Shown piece after piece: positions 1-5,060 of a stretch of 6,872 nucleotides of DNA. The position numbers and the translations under genes are program-made. Under the pieces are notes generated by a model. It was not told the DNA's origin and searched no databases. It saw only the letters and a list, made by a program, of their open reading frames with translations. This DNA comes from Lachnospiraceae bacterium (GTDB lineage: Bacteria > Bacillota > Clostridia > Lachnospirales > Lachnospiraceae). The stretch covers positions 1-6,872 of the forward strand of contig CAAEUM010000064.1 in assembly GCA_900759225.1 (NCBI GenBank). Reading direction: 5' to 3'. Positions within the stretch are counted from its first letter, which is position 1, and each line of letters begins with the position of its first letter.

Positions 1-1
1 C

Positions 2-24
2 GTCCGCTGCAAGCGGACAAGAAG
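2..24. repeat. Small GC-rich hairpin, left copy of an element also found near base 6689
   Basis: GTCCGCT (2-8) pairs perfectly with AGCGGAC (12-18) around a GCA loop and is followed by AAGAAG (19-24). The second hairpin at 6689-6717 has the same layout (GTCCGG, central TGCAG, CCGGAC, then AAGAAG). The two copies differ by paired changes: the C-G pair at stem position 6 becomes G-C, and the T-A pair at position 7 becomes T-G. The window begins inside or right at this element, so any outer CTTCTT arm cannot be seen; base 1 (C) would not pair with A19. It is not followed by a T-run, so it is not a typical terminator. Confidence 0.6.
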
Positions 25-251
25 ATACAAGGCTGAACTGTCACGTATTTTTTATAAAAATGATACCATAAATGAGGGAAAAATAAAAGTCTCACTGGAG
101 AACAAATTTTGCTTGTATGTTACATTTGCATTTTAGATTTTTATTTGTTAGAATAATAGCAGATTTCAAATTGTTTCCCTGATTTCTTTTCAGGTATCGA
201 TTCTTTTGTGTTTCTTTATTTTTCTATCACCTATTTATTTCACCCGATTTA
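25..251. other. AT-rich intergenic region without a recognisable gene
   Basis: No convincing reading frame, RNA gene or mobile-element end was found here. The stretch is strongly AT-rich. It holds short segments, CTGAACTGTCAC (33-44), TTTTTTATA (48-56) and ATACCATAAA (63-72), that recur in the same order downstream of the second hairpin near 6747-6814. A weak 5-bp hairpin, CCTGA (178-182) with TCAGG (190-194), has no T-run and is not called a terminator. Confidence 0.55.
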
Positions 252-260
252 TGCTATAAT
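252..260 (+). promoter_or_regulatory. Probable extended -10 promoter of the rpn gene
   Basis: TGCTATAAT at 252-260 is a perfect -10 hexamer (TATAAT, 255-260) with the TG extension one base upstream. No good -35 is seen at the usual distance (232-237 reads TATTTA), which extended -10 promoters tolerate. Transcription would start near 267, leaving a leader of only about 20 bases, so the Shine-Dalgarno stretch at 266-274 would lie at the extreme 5' end of the message. Confidence 0.5.
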
Positions 261-287
261 TTAAGAAGGAGAGGTGTATTATTTCGC

Positions 288-1178
288 ATGAAAATCCATG
301 GAAAAACCATCCATAAGTTGAATCTGGAGGACGATTTTCTCTTTACGAAGGTTATGACTGACGCAGAAATCTGCCGGAAAGTATTAGAGCAAATCCTCCA
401 CATTTCAATTAAGCAAGTCACATTCCTAACTGCTCAGAAAACCATTGACCTTTTATGTGACGGGAAAGGGATTCGTCTTGACGTTTATGTAAATGACGAT
501 AAGGGCACCGTTTATAACGTGGAAATGCAGCGGGGCAAAAAGAAGGAGCTTCCCAAGCGGGCACGCTATTATCAGGGAAATATTGATTTGGATTTGATCT
601 CTAAAGGAGAACCTTATACTACGCTGCGGAAAACTTATGTCATTTTTATTTGTACCTTTGACCCCTTTAAGGACGGGCGGCATGTTTACACCTTTGAAAA
701 CATCTGCCGTGAAAATCCCTCCCTATGTTTAGGTGATGAAACAATAAAGCTGTTTTTAAATACCAGAGGTACACTTGATGATGTAAGTATGGATATGAAA
801 GAATTTTTAACCTATATCGAAAACACTACCGACGCCTTCGCCGCACAGGCGAAAAACCCGCTTATTAAGGATATTCAGAAAAAAGTTATCCAAGTAAAGC
901 AAAATAAAGAAGTGGAGGTTGAGTATATGACTTTATTTCAAAGAGATAGAGAAAATATTGAGCGTGGCCGAGAAGAGGGGATGGCCGAGGGGCTGCGGCA
1001 GGGACACGAAAGAGGTCTTGAGCAAGGGCTAAAACAAGGCCGCGAGCAAGGGATTGAAGAGAGTCTTCAAATCCTGAAGCTTCATCTGAAGGGACTATCT
1101 GAACAGATGATTGCTTCTGCCTTGAATCTGGACATAAGTTATGTTGAACAAATTATCTGCAATTTTAAGAAGGAGTAA
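288..1178 (+). CDS. Rpn-family recombination-promoting nuclease / putative PD-(D/E)XK transposase
   Basis: This 296-residue protein matches the Rpn (YhgA-like, 'PDDEXK nuclease family transposase') pattern. An N-terminal LEDDFLFTKVMTD block (13-25) is followed by the nuclease core, with Asp65 in IRLDVYV and Glu79-x-Gln81 in YNVEMQ as the likely metal-binding residues, then KRARYYQGNID (90-100). Residues 227-255 carry a glycine at every fourth position, and residues 259-296 look like a small helical tail. E. coli Rpn proteins are DNA endonucleases that raise recA-independent recombination, and relatives have been linked to phage defence. ATG 288 is the only in-frame start, but its Shine-Dalgarno (AAGGAGAGG, 266-274) lies unusually far upstream (13 bases). 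Hand counts of bases 301-360 and 601-660 give 23 and 21 G+C of 60, lower than in the genes downstream, which suggests transfer. The fold is well supported; activity and DNA target are not shown. Confidence 0.87.
   Translation: MKIHGKTIHKLNLEDDFLFTKVMTDAEICRKVLEQILHISIKQVTFLTAQKTIDLLCDGKGIRLDVYVNDDKGTVYNVEMQRGKKKELPKRARYYQGNIDLDLISKGEPYTTLRKTYVIFICTFDPFKDGRHVYTFENICRENPSLCLGDETIKLFLNTRGTLDDVSMDMKEFLTYIENTTDAFAAQAKNPLIKDIQKKVIQVKQNKEVEVEYMTLFQRDRENIERGREEGMAEGLRQGHERGLEQGLKQGREQGIEESLQILKLHLKGLSEQMIASALNLDISYVEQIICNFKKE
914..918 (+). promoter_or_regulatory. Strong internal Shine-Dalgarno inside rpn
   Basis: GGAGG at 914-918, within AGTGGAGG, sits 8 bases before an in-frame ATG at 927. This is better placed than the ribosome binding site of the full-length gene, whose closest purine run is 13 bases from its start. 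No clear separate promoter was found just upstream, so the site may be served by the rpn message itself. Confidence 0.55.
927..1178 (+). CDS. Candidate internal RpnS-like small protein made from within rpn
   Basis: Starting at ATG 927 (codon 214 of rpn, same frame) gives an 83-residue protein. It contains the eight-glycine periodic segment and the C-terminal helical tail but none of the nuclease core. In E. coli, rpn loci are known to make a short C-terminal protein (RpnS) from an in-frame internal start, and it blocks the toxicity of the full-length nuclease (RpnL). Here the position, frame, size and near-ideal GGAGG with 8-base spacing fit that arrangement. The weaker spacing at the full-length start would favour excess of the short form. 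That it is made, and that it acts as an antitoxin, is inference from this architecture. Confidence 0.45.
   Translation: MTLFQRDRENIERGREEGMAEGLRQGHERGLEQGLKQGREQGIEESLQILKLHLKGLSEQMIASALNLDISYVEQIICNFKKE
966..1052 (+). repeat. Periodic Gly-every-fourth-residue segment of the Rpn tail
   Basis: Codons 227-255 place glycine at 227, 231, 235, 239, 243, 247, 251 and 255, mostly in an (E/K/R)(Q/E/R)G(L/R/M) pattern. At the DNA level this is an imperfect 12-base repeat. Such tetrad repeats are common in the C-terminal part of Rpn/transposase-like proteins and suggest a helix with a small-residue stripe for self-association. In E. coli the equivalent C-terminal region forms the RpnS protein. The repeat could also change length by recombination without changing frame. 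Confidence 0.7.
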
Positions 1179-1240
1179 GCCAGGCTTTTCTTTTTTCGAT
1201 TTTTTCTTCACTTTGCAACTTTTCCCCCAAATCCGGAATC

Positions 1241-1248
1241 TATAAAAT
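1241..1248 (+). promoter_or_regulatory. Possible weak promoter of the lipoprotein gene
   Basis: TATAAAAT at 1241-1248 contains -10-like hexamers (TATAAA or TAAAAT) about 45 bases before the start codon. The only -35-like word, TTGCAA at 1213-1218, is 22-24 bases upstream, longer than the usual 16-18. The region is AT-rich, so a chance match is quite possible. The case for a promoter here is mainly that no convincing terminator is seen after rpn. Confidence 0.3.
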
Positions 1249-1289
1249 ATAAAACAAAAAATATTAACCTGCAAAAAGGAGAATAAGTT

Positions 1290-1907
1290 ATGAATATAAG
1301 GAGATGGACACAGCTTCTTTTAATCGGGATGGCAGTAGGAATGCTGGCTGGCTGCGGCAGGGATGAAGGGGCGAAAACAAAGAATACCCAGGAGACAGTG
1401 GCAGAAACAAAGGAAACGGAAACCGTACTGGAAATATCAACAGAAGAAACGGAAAGGGAATTTGAAACGCAGACACCGACCGATTCCTCCGAGGCTTCTC
1501 TGGAGGCCCTCAAAGAGCTGGTGGGTATGCAGGATAAGTATACATCCGGTTTGTTTGGCGGAGGAGAGGAAAACAGGAACGGGGATTTTTTCATTGGACG
1601 TATTTATAATGTGACCCTGGAAGGGGAAAATTATAAGGCACATACAACCGTTGGGGAGGATGGAACCGTAGAATCTGTATCGCTGTGGATCGTAAGCGGT
1701 GAACGGGATGTGACGGACGAGGAAGTAAAGCTCTGGGAGGAGCGGATGACAGAACTGATGGGAGCAGAACCTTCCTATGATGATACCTCTTCTGAGGCAG
1801 GAAGCAAAAACTGGAGATGGATGTCAGACGGAATAAGCGCAGGAATGAACCGGATGAAGGATATCCTTACGATCAGCTTTCAGACGGCAGTGGGCGAACT
1901 AAAATAA
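1290..1907 (+). CDS. Secreted lipoprotein of unknown function
   Basis: I do not recognise this 205-residue protein. Its first 22 residues form a lipoprotein signal: basic MNIRRW, hydrophobic LLLIGMAVGML, then the lipobox L19-A20-G21-C22. It should therefore be cut by signal peptidase II before Cys22, the only cysteine, and lipid-anchored on the outer face of the membrane. Residues 23 to about 70 are a low-complexity Thr/Glu/Lys linker. Residues 71-205 look like a small mixed alpha/beta domain (FIGRIYNVTL, KAHTTVGEDGTVESVSLWIV, DILTISFQTAV) with several aromatic and acidic positions. The start is supported by AAGGAG (1276-1281) 8 bases upstream. It stands alone between rpn and the proline operon and has its own terminator, so it is probably transcribed separately. 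Lipoprotein status is secure; the role is unknown. Confidence 0.85.
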   Translation: MNIRRWTQLLLIGMAVGMLAGCGRDEGAKTKNTQETVAETKETETVLEISTEETEREFETQTPTDSSEASLEALKELVGMQDKYTSGLFGGGEENRNGDFFIGRIYNVTLEGENYKAHTTVGEDGTVESVSLWIVSGERDVTDEEVKLWEERMTELMGAEPSYDDTSSEAGSKNWRWMSDGISAGMNRMKDILTISFQTAVGELK

Positions 1908-1916
1908 AAGAAAGTG

Positions 1917-1947
1917 AAAGGGCCGGCAGGGAATATGCCGGCCCTTT
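1917..1947 (+). terminator. Strong hairpin terminator after the lipoprotein gene
   Basis: AAAGGGCCGGCA (1917-1928) and TGCCGGCCCTTT (1936-1947) form a perfect 12-bp stem with a 7-base loop, starting 10 bases after the lipoprotein stop codon. The + strand tail is only three T, part of the stem. On the opposite strand the stem is followed by a T-rich run, so it may stop transcription in both directions. It separates the lipoprotein from the proline operon. Confidence 0.85.
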
Positions 1948-1967
1948 ACAGTGCTCCTGTGAAAACA

Positions 1968-1996
1968 TTGACGTTGCACTTAAATTGGTGTAAGAT
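1968..1996 (+). promoter_or_regulatory. Sigma-A promoter of the proB operon
   Basis: TTGACG (-35, 1968-1973) and TAAGAT (-10, 1991-1996) each match five of six consensus bases and are separated by exactly 17 bases. Transcription should start near 2003, about 24 bases before the proB start codon. This leader is too short to hold a T-box or other riboswitch, so control by uncharged proline tRNA, known for some Bacillus proline genes, is not possible from this promoter. Confidence 0.75.
1974..1993. promoter_or_regulatory. Possible operator in the proB promoter spacer
   Basis: TTGCAC (1974-1979) and GTGTAA (1988-1993) form an inverted repeat with five of six matching positions and an 8-base spacer. 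It lies between the -35 and -10 boxes and overlaps the -10. A dimeric regulator bound here would block RNA polymerase. A short imperfect repeat like this can arise by chance, and no matching regulator is in the window. Confidence 0.25.
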
Positions 1997-2026
1997 AAAT
2001 GAAAAATGTTTTTAAAAGGAGCAACT

Positions 2027-2890
2027 ATGGAACAACAGGAGCGAAGCATGCTCAAAACAAAAAAAAGGATTGTGATCAAGATAGGTTCCTCCTCTTTAAC
2101 CCATCCGGAAACAGGGGATCTTAACTTGATTAAAATAGAAAAACTGGTGCGCATTATCAGTGATCTGCGCGGGGAAGGCCGGGAGGTAGTCCTGGTATCC
2201 TCCGGAGCGATTGCCGCAGGCCGTCAGGCACTGGGCCATCAGAGAAGGCCTGACAGCCTGGCAGAAAAGCAGGCCTTTGCAGCTGTGGGACAGGCAAGGC
2301 TGATGATGGTGTATCAGAAGCTGTTTGCAGAATACAACCAGACGGCAGCCCAGGTGCTTCTCACAAAGGATACTATGGTAAATGATGCATCCCGCTACAA
2401 TGCTCAGAATACCTTTGAGGAGCTTTTAAAGCTTGGGACGATCCCCATTGTAAATGAGAACGATACAGTATCTACCTCTGAGATCCCCTATGTGGACAGC
2501 TTCGGGGACAATGACCGGCTTTCTTCCATTGTAGCGGCTCTTATTGGTGCGGATCTTCTGATCCTGCTTTCGGACATTGATGGCCTTTATACGGATGACC
2601 CGAGGCAGAATCCGGATGCCAGATTTATCAGCTTTGTGCCTGAGATCACCCAGGACTTTCTTGAGATGGGAAAGGACAGCTCCAGCAGTGATGTGGGGAC
2701 TGGCGGTATGTCTGCAAAGCTGGCGGCAGCCCGGATCGCTACAGACAGCGGGGCGGATATGGTCATTGCCAATGGGGCCCAGGTAGATGTGGTGTGGGAC
2801 ATTGTGTCAGGAAAGCAGAAGGGCACTTTATTTTTAGCCCACTCAAACCTTGATTTTGATCTGATGCATTATCTCAACAATGAATATTAA
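2027..2890 (+). CDS. proB: Glutamate 5-kinase (gamma-glutamyl kinase)
   Basis: ProB phosphorylates glutamate with ATP to gamma-glutamyl phosphate, the first committed and usually proline-inhibited step of proline synthesis in the cytoplasm. From ATG 2027 it has 287 residues and a complete amino-acid-kinase fold: KIGSSSLTH (18-26), LVSSGAIAAG (56-65), IVNENDTVS (141-149), the FGDNDRLS segment (159-166), the nucleotide-binding LLSDIDGLY (180-188) and GTGGMSAKL (224-232). It lacks the C-terminal PUA domain of the 367-residue E. coli enzyme, as many clostridial ProB do. ATG 2027 is chosen because AAAAGGAG (2014-2021) lies 5 bases upstream. ATG 2006 has no binding site and sits at the predicted transcript end, while ATG 2048, with AGGAG 6 bases upstream, is a real alternative giving 280 residues. 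It is the first gene of the operon, 14 bases ahead of the DUF896 gene. Confidence 0.96.
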   Translation: MEQQERSMLKTKKRIVIKIGSSSLTHPETGDLNLIKIEKLVRIISDLRGEGREVVLVSSGAIAAGRQALGHQRRPDSLAEKQAFAAVGQARLMMVYQKLFAEYNQTAAQVLLTKDTMVNDASRYNAQNTFEELLKLGTIPIVNENDTVSTSEIPYVDSFGDNDRLSSIVAALIGADLLILLSDIDGLYTDDPRQNPDARFISFVPEITQDFLEMGKDSSSSDVGTGGMSAKLAAARIATDSGADMVIANGAQVDVVWDIVSGKQKGTLFLAHSNLDFDLMHYLNNEY

Positions 2891-2904
2891 CAGGAGGCGC
2901 AGTA

Positions 2905-3126
2905 ATGGATAGTCAGAAGATAGACAGAATTAATGAGCTGTACCATAAATCCCAGTCAGTAGGGCTGACGCCGGAGGAAAAGGAGGAGCAGGCAGGGCTG
3001 CGCAGGGAGTACATAGCAGCAATCCGCGGAAGCCTCCGGGCAAATCTTAACAACATTTCCATAAAGGAACAGGATGGAAGCATTACAGACTTAGGAAAAA
3101 AATATGGGGGGATTAAAAGTGAGTGA
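2905..3126 (+). CDS. DUF896 (YnzC-like) small protein
   Basis: This 73-residue protein has the DUF896 signature: an N-terminal helix [11 protein letters not shown] (6-16), [22 protein letters not shown] (20-41) forming the second helix, then an [12 protein letters not shown] tail (51-58). Bacillus subtilis YnzC, encoded in the yneA-yneB-ynzC SOS-response operon, belongs to this family, whose known structure is a helical hairpin with a loose C-terminus. The biochemical role is unknown. AGGAGG (2892-2897) lies 7 bases before the ATG, an excellent site. The gene is wedged between proB and proA. It follows proB by 14 bases, and its end overlaps the proA start, which implies coupled translation. 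There is no LexA-like box or promoter in front of it, so here it should follow proline-operon expression and not an SOS signal. Confidence 0.88.
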   Translation: MDSQKIDRINELYHKSQSVGLTPEEKEEQAGLRREYIAAIRGSLRANLNNISIKEQDGSITDLGKKYGGIKSE

Positions 3127-4381
3127 CACAGGCAGGTTGACATTAGAGGAAATTGGAAGCAGAGCCAGGACCGTATCAAGAATTCTGAATAATCTTGGTT
3201 CCAGGGAAAAGAACATAGGCCTGGAGGAGGCTGCAAGGGCACTGCTGGAGAATGAGGACGAGATCCTTGCTGCCAACGGGGAGGATTATGAGCGTGCCCA
3301 GGCAAACGGTATGAGCCAGGGGCTTTTGGATCGCCTGCAGCTGACACCGGCCAGAATCCATGCCATGGCTGACGGCCTTTTGAATGTGGCGTCACTGGAT
3401 GACCCGGTGGGGGAAGTGATTTCCATGAAGCTGCGTCCAAACGGGCTTCAGATCGGGCAGAAGCGGGTTCCCTTAGGCGTGATCGGAATGATTTATGAGG
3501 CAAGGCCAAATGTGACGGCAGATGCCTTTGGACTTTGTTTTAAATCAGGAAATGCAGTTATCCTAAAGGGCGGAAGTGATGCCATCAGGACAAACTGTGC
3601 CATTGCAGTCAGCCTTCGCACCGGACTTTCCCGGGCAGGACTTCCTGAGGATGCACTGCAGCTCATTGAGGATACAGACCGGGAGGTTACAAGGCAGCTG
3701 ATGCGCTTAAATCAGTATGTGGATGTTCTGATCCCAAGAGGCGGCGCAGGCTTGATCCGCACAGTTGTTGAAAACAGTACGGTTCCGGTCATTGAAACAG
3801 GAACTGGAAACTGCCATATTTATGTAGATGAAACGGCAGACTTTAACATGGCCCTGGATATTATTTTCAATGCCAAGACACAGCGGATCGGCGTATGCAA
3901 TGCCTGCGAGTCCCTGCTGGTGCATGAGAAGATCGCAGAGGAATTTTTACCTCTTTTAAAGAAACGCCTGGATGAAAAACAGGTGGAGATCCGCGCAGAT
4001 GAGGCTTCCAGGGAGATCGTAGAGGGCCTGATGCCAGCCAGTGAAGAGGACTGGGGACAGGAATATCTTGACTATATCCTTTCCCTTAAGCTGGTAGCTT
4101 CCGTAGATGAGGCCATCGAGCATATTAACACCTACAACACAGGACATTCAGAGGCAATTATTACCAGGGATTATTTCAATGCCCAGAAATTTTTAAATGA
4201 GGTAGATGCGGCAGCTGTCTATGTCAATGCCTCCACCCGGTTTACAGATGGGGAAGAGTTTGGCTTTGGGGCAGAAATCGGCATCAGTACTCAAAAGCTT
4301 CATGCCAGAGGCCCCATGGGCTTAAAGGAGCTTACAACAACAAAATATATTATTTATGGTGACGGGCAGATCCGCGGTTGA
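3104..4381 (+). CDS. proA: Glutamate-5-semialdehyde dehydrogenase (gamma-glutamyl phosphate reductase)
   Basis: ProA reduces gamma-glutamyl phosphate with NADPH to glutamate 5-semialdehyde, which cyclises to pyrroline-5-carboxylate. The 425-residue length is normal for the family. Landmarks are [17 protein letters not shown] (125-141), the cofactor-side [15 protein letters not shown] (146-160), [10 protein letters not shown] (209-218), [12 protein letters not shown] (231-242), the catalytic Cys265 in [14 protein letters not shown] (261-274), and [17 protein letters not shown] (380-396). Two starts are possible. ATG 3104 has AGGA (3093-3096) 7 bases upstream and overlaps the DUF896 gene by 23 bases. 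GTG 3119 has GGGGGG (3106-3111) 7 bases upstream and overlaps it by 8 bases, giving 420 residues. Either way translation is probably coupled to the gene before. ProC, which completes the pathway, is not in this window. Confidence 0.96.
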   Translation: MGGLKVSDTGRLTLEEIGSRARTVSRILNNLGSREKNIGLEEAARALLENEDEILAANGEDYERAQANGMSQGLLDRLQLTPARIHAMADGLLNVASLDDPVGEVISMKLRPNGLQIGQKRVPLGVIGMIYEARPNVTADAFGLCFKSGNAVILKGGSDAIRTNCAIAVSLRTGLSRAGLPEDALQLIEDTDREVTRQLMRLNQYVDVLIPRGGAGLIRTVVENSTVPVIETGTGNCHIYVDETADFNMALDIIFNAKTQRIGVCNACESLLVHEKIAEEFLPLLKKRLDEKQVEIRADEASREIVEGLMPASEEDWGQEYLDYILSLKLVASVDEAIEHINTYNTGHSEAIITRDYFNAQKFLNEVDAAAVYVNASTRFTDGEEFGFGAEIGISTQKLHARGPMGLKELTTTKYIIYGDGQIRG

Positions 4382-4419
4382 GATACTGCCGGAACGGCCT
4401 TATAGAAAAGAGGAATTAT

Positions 4420-5010
4420 ATGACAATGGAAGAAAGGCATGGAAAAAGCCGCCGCAAAAAGAGGAATGAGGATGAACCCTACAGCTTAAAGAAGGAAATT
4501 ATCAGCTGGATCCAGATTTTTGTTACGGCAGCTCTGATCGCACTGGTATTAAATACCTGCATCATCGCAAACAGCCGGGTGCCAACCCAGTCTATGGAAA
4601 ATACCATTATGGCCAAGAGCAGGATCATCGGTTCAAGGCTTTCTTATCTTACAGATGACCCGGAGCGGGGGGATGTGGTGATCTTTCATTTTCCGGATGA
4701 TCCCACAGGAAAGACCTATTATGTAAAACGGGTGATTGGCCTTCCAGGGGAAACGGTGACAGTGAAGGATGGAAAGGTTTATATTAACGATTCAGAAACA
4801 CCTCTGGAGGAGCCATATCTGGCAGAACCTATGGAGGGCTCTTACGGACCTTATACAGTGCCGGAGGGCAGTTACTTTATGATGGGGGATAACCGGAATA
4901 ATTCCCGGGATTCAAGATTCTGGGAAAATAAATTTGTGACAAAGGATAAGATAATTGCCAAGGTGCTGTTTTGTTATTATCCTCTGGACCAAATTGGGAA
5001 AATCGAGTAG
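4420..5010 (+). CDS. lepB: Signal peptidase I
   Basis: This 196-residue S26 protease removes signal peptides from exported proteins on the outer face of the membrane. A very basic N-terminus (residues 8-16) is followed by a single membrane anchor (about 28-50). The catalytic Ser58 is in VPTQSMENTI, the general-base Lys103 in YYVKRVIGLPGE, and box E in GDNRNNSRDSR (156-166). One anchor and this size are typical of Gram-positive enzymes. Two positions look unusual: Gln57 stands where most relatives have Gly just before the serine, and AKSRIIGSRL (65-74) lacks the usual Gly-Asp of box C. ATG 4420 has AAAGAGGA (4407-4414) 5 bases upstream. A longer reading from TTG 4378 would overlap the proA stop and has no binding site. 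It lies 38 bases after proA, in the same transcript. Confidence 0.94.
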   Translation: MTMEERHGKSRRKKRNEDEPYSLKKEIISWIQIFVTAALIALVLNTCIIANSRVPTQSMENTIMAKSRIIGSRLSYLTDDPERGDVVIFHFPDDPTGKTYYVKRVIGLPGETVTVKDGKVYINDSETPLEEPYLAEPMEGSYGPYTVPEGSYFMMGDNRNNSRDSRFWENKFVTKDKIIAKVLFCYYPLDQIGKIE

Positions 5011-5060
5011 CAGGCAAAGGCTGCCCGGATAAAAGAATGGACAGAGGGAGATAAATATAC

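Noticed and set aside
1..287. Insertion-sequence end or terminal inverted repeat of the rpn 'transposase'
   Set aside because: No matching inverted repeat or target duplication was found after the rpn stop codon. Rpn proteins are not normally carried as classic insertion sequences despite the transposase label.
1167..1196. Possible terminator after rpn (AAGAAGG with TTTTCTT, followed by T-rich sequence)
   Set aside because: The stem is weak with two G-U pairs and a 12-base interior, and the compact AAGCC-A-GGCTT palindrome inside it cannot fold with a one-base loop. The T-run alone is not enough.
2006..2026. proB start at ATG 2006
   Set aside because: It would lie within a few bases of the predicted transcript start and has no ribosome binding site; ATG 2027 has AAAAGGAG upstream.
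2913..3509. 198-codon open frame on the minus strand
   Set aside because: It lies antisense to the DUF896 gene and proA, both of which have clear family motifs and ribosome binding sites. Its translation is low-complexity Ser/Pro/Arg-rich without recognisable motifs.
4378..4419. Longer lepB beginning at TTG 4378
   Set aside because: TTG 4378 overlaps the proA stop codon and has no Shine-Dalgarno, whereas ATG 4420 has AAAGAGGA at a good distance and gives a normal signal peptidase N-terminus.
5013..5025. Hairpin between lepB and the S41 protease gene (GGCA with TGCC)
   Set aside because: A 4-bp stem without a T-run cannot terminate transcription; the 50-base gap is treated as intra-operon.
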